From assembly GCF_002101965.1 (NCBI RefSeq), contig NZ_LQQA01000032.1, positions 154,319-218,318 on the forward strand: a stretch of 64,000 bases of DNA, written 5' to 3'. The notes beneath the pieces are model-generated. The model was given only the letters and a program-made list of their open reading frames with translations, ran no database searches and had not been told where the DNA came from. This DNA is from Mycolicibacterium wolinskyi (GTDB lineage: Bacteria > Actinomycetota > Actinomycetes > Mycobacteriales > Mycobacteriaceae). Of the stretch, positions 58,820-64,000 are shown piece by piece (the stretch's first letter is position 1; every line of letters begins with the position of its first letter). The translations under genes and the position numbers were made by a program.

Positions 58820-59650
58820 TCAGTAGCGGTCGACGGGCGGCGGCGTGGGGGCCTGGATACCGGCCGGGCCGAGGTTCTTGTCGAACGCTTCCTTCCAGGC
58901 GCCGCTGGACTCCATCTTCTCGATGGCGTCGTTGATCTTGTTGCGCAGCTCGGTGTCGCCCTTCTTCAGGCCGATGCCGTAGCGCTCCTCGGAGAAGGTG
59001 TCGCCGACGATCTTGAACGTGCCCGGCGTCTGCGCGGCGTAGCCGGCCAGGATGACCTCGTCGGTCGTCACGGCGTCGATCACACCGTTCTTGAGCGCGT
59101 CGATGCAGGCCGAGTAGGTGTCGAACTGCTGCAGCTGCACCTTCGGGTACTCGTCCTTGATCCGCTGCGCGGGAGTCGACCCGGACACCGAGCACAGCTT
59201 CTTGTTGTTCTCCAGCGACGCCGCCCCGGTGATGTCGGTGTTGTCGGCGCGCACCAGCAGGCTCTGCCCGGTCAACAGATAGGGCCCGGCGAAGTCAACC
59301 TTCTCCTTACGCGCGTCGGTGATCGAGTAGGTGGCGGCGATGAAGTCGACCTGGTCGTTCTGGATCAGCGTCTCGCGCTGGGCCGACGGCGCTTCCTTCC
59401 ACTCGATCTGGTCCTCGTTGTAGCCGAGTTCCTTCGCGACGTACTTGGCGACGTCGACGTCGAACCCGGACACCGAGCCGTCCGGATTCTTCTGGCCGAG
59501 GCCGGGCTGGTCGTACTTGGTTCCGATGACGATGGTGTTGCCCTCGTCGCCGCCACCGCCGCCCCCGCATGCGGTCGCGGCGAGCGGCAGTGCGACGGCC
59601 AGTGCGATCGCACCGACGACGCGCATCCGTCGTGTGGGTATGGACGCCAT
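58820..59650 (-). CDS. gluB: glutamate-type ABC transporter substrate-binding lipoprotein (GluB type)
   Basis: About 276 residues. A signal peptide ends in LAATAC, with a glycine-rich linker following the lipidated cysteine. The SBP_bac_3 fold shows TKYDQPGLGQKNPDGSVSGF, VDVAKYVAKELGY, VDFIAATYSITDARKEKVDF, then AVTTDEVILAGY. It captures glutamate or a related amino acid outside the membrane. ATG 59650 is chosen for the signal peptide. It lies 25 bp after gluA and 24 bp before gluC. Confidence 0.9.
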   Translation of the reverse strand: MASIPTRRMRVVGAIALAVALPLAATACGGGGGGDEGNTIVIGTKYDQPGLGQKNPDGSVSGFDVDVAKYVAKELGYNEDQIEWKEAPSAQRETLIQNDQVDFIAATYSITDARKEKVDFAGPYLLTGQSLLVRADNTDITGAASLENNKKLCSVSGSTPAQRIKDEYPKVQLQQFDTYSACIDALKNGVIDAVTTDEVILAGYAAQTPGTFKIVGDTFSEERYGIGLKKGDTELRNKINDAIEKMESSGAWKEAFDKNLGPAGIQAPTPPPVDRY

Positions 59651-59675
59651 ATTCCTGGGTCCTTTCACCGGAGCA

Positions 59676-60461
<786 letters not shown>

Positions 60462-60582
60462 GGGTGCAGACCTTACCCAGGGAACGCCCAGCGTGCTCGC
60501 ATTCGTGAATCCGCGCCGGAGTCGCCCGGGCGGCGACCTCCTGCCCGGTTGACGTCTGTCGCGCGTCCGTACCATTAGGGCC

Positions 60583-62142
60583 GTGACTTCGATGGTGACC
60601 CGACAGGCGACGGCAGATCATGCCGTCGACCGTCACGTGCGCACCTATCAGGTCCGCACGTACGGGTGCCAGATGAACGTCCACGATTCCGAGCGGCTCT
60701 CGGGGCTGTTGGAGGCGGCCGGATATCGGCGGGCCGACGACGGTGCCGACGCCGACATCGTGGTGTTCAACACCTGCGCGGTGCGGGAGAACGCGGACAA
60801 CAAGCTCTACGGCAACCTCAGCCACCTGGCGCCCCGTAAGCAGTCCGATCCGAACATGCAGATCGCGGTCGGCGGCTGCCTGGCGCAGAAGGACCGTGAC
60901 GCGGTGCTGCGCCGTGCGCCGTGGGTGGACGTGGTGTTCGGCACGCACAACATCGGCTCGTTGCCGACACTGCTGGACCGGGCCCGTCACAACCGCGAAG
61001 CCCAGGTCGAGATCGTCGAGGCGCTGCAGGAGTTCCCGTCCATGCTGCCCGCGGCGCGGGAGTCGGCCTATGCCGCTTGGGTTTCCATCTCGGTGGGGTG
61101 CAACAACACCTGCACGTTCTGCATCGTGCCGTCGCTGCGTGGCAAGGAGGTCGACCGCAGGCCGGGCGACATCCTCGCCGAGGTGCAGTCGCTCGTGGAC
61201 CAGGGTGTGCTGGAGATCACTCTGCTCGGCCAGAACGTGAATGCCTACGGCGTGTCTTTTTCGGACGAGCGGTTGCGCGAGGACCCGACAGCCCCGCCTG
61301 CCATGCCGCGCGATCGCGGCGCGTTCGCCAAGCTGCTGCGGGCGTGCGGTGGCATCGATGGCCTGGAGCGGGTCCGGTTCACCTCACCGCATCCGGCCGA
61401 GTTCACCGACGACGTGATCGAGGCCATGGCGGCGACGCCGAACGTGTGCCCCACGCTGCACATGCCGCTGCAGTCCGGTTCGGACCGCATCCTCAAGGCC
61501 ATGCGCCGCTCGTACCGGGCCGACCGGTATCTCGGGATCATCGACAAGGTCCGCGCCGCGATCCCGCACGCCGCGATCACCACCGACCTCATCGTCGGTT
61601 TCCCCGGCGAGACCGAGGAGGACTTCCAGGCCACCCTCGATGTGGTCGAGCAGTCGCGGTTCGCGAGCGCGTTCACCTTCCAGTACTCCAAACGGCCCGG
61701 CACCCCGGCTGCCGACATGGCCGATCAGTTGCCGAAAGCTGTTGTCTCCGAGCGTTATCAGCGACTCATCGAGCTGCAGGAGCGGATCTCCCTCGAGGAG
61801 AATCGGGCGCAGGTCGGCCGCGTCGTCGAACTGCTCGTCGCCACCGGCGAGGGCCGCAAGGACGCCGCCACCGCACGCATGTCGGGGCGCGCCCGCGACG
61901 GCCGGCTGGTGCATTTCCTCCCGGGGGACAACGAGATCCGTCCCGGCGACATCGTCACGACGACCGTCACCGGCGCGGCCCCGCATCACCTGATCGCCGA
62001 TTCCGCGATCGTCGGGCACCGGCGCACCCGTGCCGGTGACGCACATGCGGCGGGGCAGCGACCGCGCACCGGCGTCGGCCTGGGGATGCCACGCATCGGT
62101 GCGCCGGTGCAACAACCGTCCTCGGGAGGGTGTGGGTGTTGA
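60583..62142 (+). CDS. miaB: tRNA-2-methylthio-N6-dimethylallyladenosine synthase MiaB
   Basis: A 519-residue radical-SAM methylthiotransferase that adds the 2-methylthio group to i6A37 of tRNA. The N-terminal auxiliary cluster cysteines are in TYGCQMN, FNTCAVREN and VGGCLAQK. The SAM cluster is C173-x3-C177-x2-C180 (GCNNTCTFC). TRAM follows (RVVELLVATGEGRKD). A Gly/Cys tail (GGCGC) ends the protein, as in mycobacterial MiaB. A TACCAT -10-like hexamer (60570-60575) lies 7 nt before GTG 60583. Confidence 0.93.
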   Translation: MTSMVTRQATADHAVDRHVRTYQVRTYGCQMNVHDSERLSGLLEAAGYRRADDGADADIVVFNTCAVRENADNKLYGNLSHLAPRKQSDPNMQIAVGGCLAQKDRDAVLRRAPWVDVVFGTHNIGSLPTLLDRARHNREAQVEIVEALQEFPSMLPAARESAYAAWVSISVGCNNTCTFCIVPSLRGKEVDRRPGDILAEVQSLVDQGVLEITLLGQNVNAYGVSFSDERLREDPTAPPAMPRDRGAFAKLLRACGGIDGLERVRFTSPHPAEFTDDVIEAMAATPNVCPTLHMPLQSGSDRILKAMRRSYRADRYLGIIDKVRAAIPHAAITTDLIVGFPGETEEDFQATLDVVEQSRFASAFTFQYSKRPGTPAADMADQLPKAVVSERYQRLIELQERISLEENRAQVGRVVELLVATGEGRKDAATARMSGRARDGRLVHFLPGDNEIRPGDIVTTTVTGAAPHHLIADSAIVGHRRTRAGDAHAAGQRPRTGVGLGMPRIGAPVQQPSSGGCGC

Positions 62143-62735
62143 CCAACCACGGTGACTTCGAGCAGTTCAAGGGCGACCTCGATGCCGTCGAACGCAAGAT
62201 GGCACGCGAGTTCGACCCGGGTGCCCGCGCGCTCGTGGTGGCGATCCTGGTATTCATCGTGCTGCTGTCGTTCGTGCTGCCGCACACCGGTGACAGCTTG
62301 GGTTTCGACGTACTGGTCGGTGACGCCGCGGCGGTCCGTGACGGTGTGTCGCTGCCCTCGCGCGTGTTCACCTGGCTGGCTTTGGTCTTCTCGGTCGGCT
62401 TCTCGACGCTTGCGTTGCTGACCCGCCGCTGGGCGCTGGCCTGGGTGGCATTGGCCGGCTCGGCCGTGGCCAGTGCGCTCGGCATGCTCGCGGTGTGGTC
62501 GCGCCAGACCGCGACCGGCTATCCCGGGCCGGGGTTCGGCCTGATCATCGCCTGGCTCGCGGTGATCGTGCTGACGTTCCACTGGGCACGTGTGGTCTGG
62601 TCGCGCACCGCGGTTCAGCTGGCGGCCGAGGAGGAACGCCGCCGGGCCGCCGCGCAGCGTGAACAGCACAGCCTGCTCGACGACACCGACAAGGACAAGC
62701 CTGCCAAGGACCCGGACGAGCCGGACCAGGCTTAG
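62139..62735 (+). CDS. conserved membrane protein (Rv2732c-like)
   Basis: A 198-residue protein. A charged N-terminus (FEQFKGDLDAVERKMAREFD) precedes four transmembrane helices, including ALVVAILVFIVLLSFVLPHT and IIAWLAVIVLTFHWARVVW. An acidic/lysine-rich tail follows. It matches Rv2732c, which sits beside miaB in mycobacteria. TTG 62139 overlaps the miaB stop (TTGA) and matches the family start; GTG 62130 or 62136 are alternatives. The function is not known from sequence. Confidence 0.82.
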   Translation: MTNHGDFEQFKGDLDAVERKMAREFDPGARALVVAILVFIVLLSFVLPHTGDSLGFDVLVGDAAAVRDGVSLPSRVFTWLALVFSVGFSTLALLTRRWALAWVALAGSAVASALGMLAVWSRQTATGYPGPGFGLIIAWLAVIVLTFHWARVVWSRTAVQLAAEEERRRAAAQREQHSLLDDTDKDKPAKDPDEPDQA

Positions 62736-62738
62736 CGG

Positions 62739-64000
62739 TCAGCGGCGCTTCCCCAGCGATTCGGCCGCGGCGTCCGCCCACTGGCGCCACTGCTCGGCGC
62801 TGGCCCGTGCCGCCTCGGCGTCTTTCGTCCGGCCCGCTGCGGCAGCCTTTTCGGCCTGCTTCTCGAATTGTTCGGCGCGGGCCCGGAATTGGTCGGCACG
62901 CGCCTGCGCTTCCGGATCGACGCCCCCAACGGGGGCATCGCGGATCTTCTTCTCGACGGCTCGCAGCCGGCGTTCCAGGTCGGCCGCGCGCTCGCGGGGC
63001 ACCTTGCCGATCGCGTCCCACTTGTCGCCGATGACCCGCAATGCCGCGCGCGCCGCGTCGAGATCGGTGGTGTCGATTTTCTCGGCTTCGGCCAACAGTG
63101 CTTCTTTGGCCGCGGCATTGGCCTTGAACTCGGCGTCGCGTTCGGCATGGGCGGCGTTGCGGGCCGAGAAGAACGTGTCCTGGGCGGCCTTGAACCGCTG
63201 CCACAGGGCGTCGTCGACGTCCTTGGCCGCGCGGCCCGCCGCCTTCCACTCGGCCAGCAGATCGCGAAACGCGGCCCCGGTCGCGCCCCAGTCGGTCGAA
63301 CCGGCCAGTTCCTCGGCGCGCTCGCACAGCGCCTCCTTGGCCTGCCTGGCCCCGAGCCGGGTGCGGTCGAGTTCGGCGAAATGCGAACCGCGCCGGCGGT
63401 TGAAGGTCTCCCGCGCGGCCGAGTAGCGCTTCCACAACGCATCGTCGACCTTGCGGTCCAGCCCGGTGATCGTGCGCCACTCGTCGAGGATTTCGCGCAG
63501 CCGGTCGCCGGCGGCTTTCCACTGCGTGGCGTTGGCGGCCAGATCCTCGGCCTCGGCGGCGAGCGCTTCCTTGCGGGCGGTCTGTGCCGCGCGGTGTTCG
63601 TCGCGCTGCGCGCGTTCGTTCTGGGCTGCCGCGTCGGCTTGTTCGAGGATCGCCGTGAGCCGCGCGCCCAGGGCGTCGACATCACCGAGAACCGCTGCGG
63701 TGGGCAGGGTTTCGGCAAGCGCGGCGGCTGCCGACTTGACCTTGCGGGCATCGCCGGTGCCCGACGTCAGGCGCCGTTCGAGCAGCGCCACCTCGGTGTG
63801 CAGGTCGTCGAAGCGGCGACCGAAGTGGGCGTATGCCGACTCGGTGTCGCCGGCCTGCCAGGAGCCGATGACGCGCTCGCCGGAACCGGTGATCAGCCAA
63901 ACCGTGCCGTCGGCGTCCACCCGGCCGAACCGGTGGGGATCGCTCGTCGGGGCCGGCGCAACCACCGGACTGGCCGCCCGGCCGGGGTGGGGCACGGGGC
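62739..64000 (-). CDS. DUF349 repeat protein (5' end beyond window)
   Basis: At least 420 residues, open to the right edge. The visible N-terminal part has HRFGRVDADGTVWLITGSGE. Then come at least three DUF349 helical repeats, with conserved TQWKAAGDRLREILDEWRTI, AFRDLLAEWKAAGRAAKDVD, and LWQRFKAAQDTFFSARNA. It is highly charged and predicted to be coiled coil. GTG 63995 is probably internal to the true start. It matches Rv2731. The molecular role is unclear. Confidence 0.85.
   Translation of the reverse strand, partial: PVPHPGRAASPVVAPAPTSDPHRFGRVDADGTVWLITGSGERVIGSWQAGDTESAYAHFGRRFDDLHTEVALLERRLTSGTGDARKVKSAAAALAETLPTAAVLGDVDALGARLTAILEQADAAAQNERAQRDEHRAAQTARKEALAAEAEDLAANATQWKAAGDRLREILDEWRTITGLDRKVDDALWKRYSAARETFNRRRGSHFAELDRTRLGARQAKEALCERAEELAGSTDWGATGAAFRDLLAEWKAAGRAAKDVDDALWQRFKAAQDTFFSARNAAHAERDAEFKANAAAKEALLAEAEKIDTTDLDAARAALRVIGDKWDAIGKVPRERAADLERRLRAVEKKIRDAPVGGVDPEAQARADQFRARAEQFEKQAEKAAAAGRTKDAEAARASAEQWRQWADAAAESLGKRR

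Overview
This is a high-GC actinobacterial chromosome segment. Its gene order and protein sequences place it in a fast-growing mycobacterium close to Mycolicibacterium smegmatis. Diagnostic runs are pptH-pptT-truB, mntR/ribF-rpsO-lppU-gpsI-pepR-blaS, ald/aldR, dapB, thyA-dfrA, thyX-dapA-rnj, ftsK, pgsA-cinA-clgR-pspA-pspM, recA-recX, a gluABCD-type transporter and miaB. From memory the proteins look close to, but not identical with, M. smegmatis, so I suggest a sister species. That placement is inference, not a database match. I see no tRNA, rRNA, insertion sequence, prophage or CRISPR array.

Region 1 (1-13.4 kb) is mixed accessory metabolism. It starts with the end of a sugar-catabolism pair (DUF993 aldolase, sugar-phosphate isomerase). 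Next comes an EamA-family exporter behind a well-matching guanidine-I (ykkC) riboswitch, the most notable regulatory element in the window. Then follow a GNAT enzyme, an enoyl-CoA hydratase, two DUF proteins, a CocE/NonD hydrolase and a DUF3558 secreted protein. The pptH-pptT-truB operon pairs the phosphopantetheinyl transferase with its opposing hydrolase. An SfnB/SsuD-like organosulfur pair and the Mn regulator MntR end the region.

Region 2 (13.4-27.6 kb) is core: riboflavin kinase/FAD synthetase, ribosomal protein S15, lipoprotein LppU, PNPase, a zinc peptidase, class A beta-lactamase, an Hsp20 chaperone, alanine dehydrogenase with divergent AldR, a META lipoprotein, a decayed DUF222/13E12 gene, DapB and several small proteins.

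Region 3 (27.6-45 kb) alternates core nucleotide and lysine biosynthesis (thyA-dfrA, thyX-dapA-rnj) with small regulator-plus-enzyme modules. These are a TetR with an unknown protein and a YcaQ-type DNA glycosylase; a GntR regulator with an amino-acid permease and a proline-iminopeptidase-like hydrolase around a perfect dyad; a TetR with a flavin monooxygenase behind overlapping dyads; and a mycofactocin-type dehydrogenase operon.

Region 4 (45-64 kb) covers chromosome segregation (FtsK), phospholipid synthesis (PgsA), the envelope-stress ClgR-PspA-PspM operon under a sigma-E-type promoter, and recA-recX with LexA-box and PafBC-type promoter signals. It ends with a glutamate-type ABC transporter, MiaB, a membrane protein like Rv2732c and a truncated DUF349 gene.

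Two features recur. Many genes have a TAnnnT hexamer ending 6-8 nt before the start codon, which predicts leaderless transcripts. Most convergent gene pairs overlap or nearly abut, leaving no room for intrinsic terminators.
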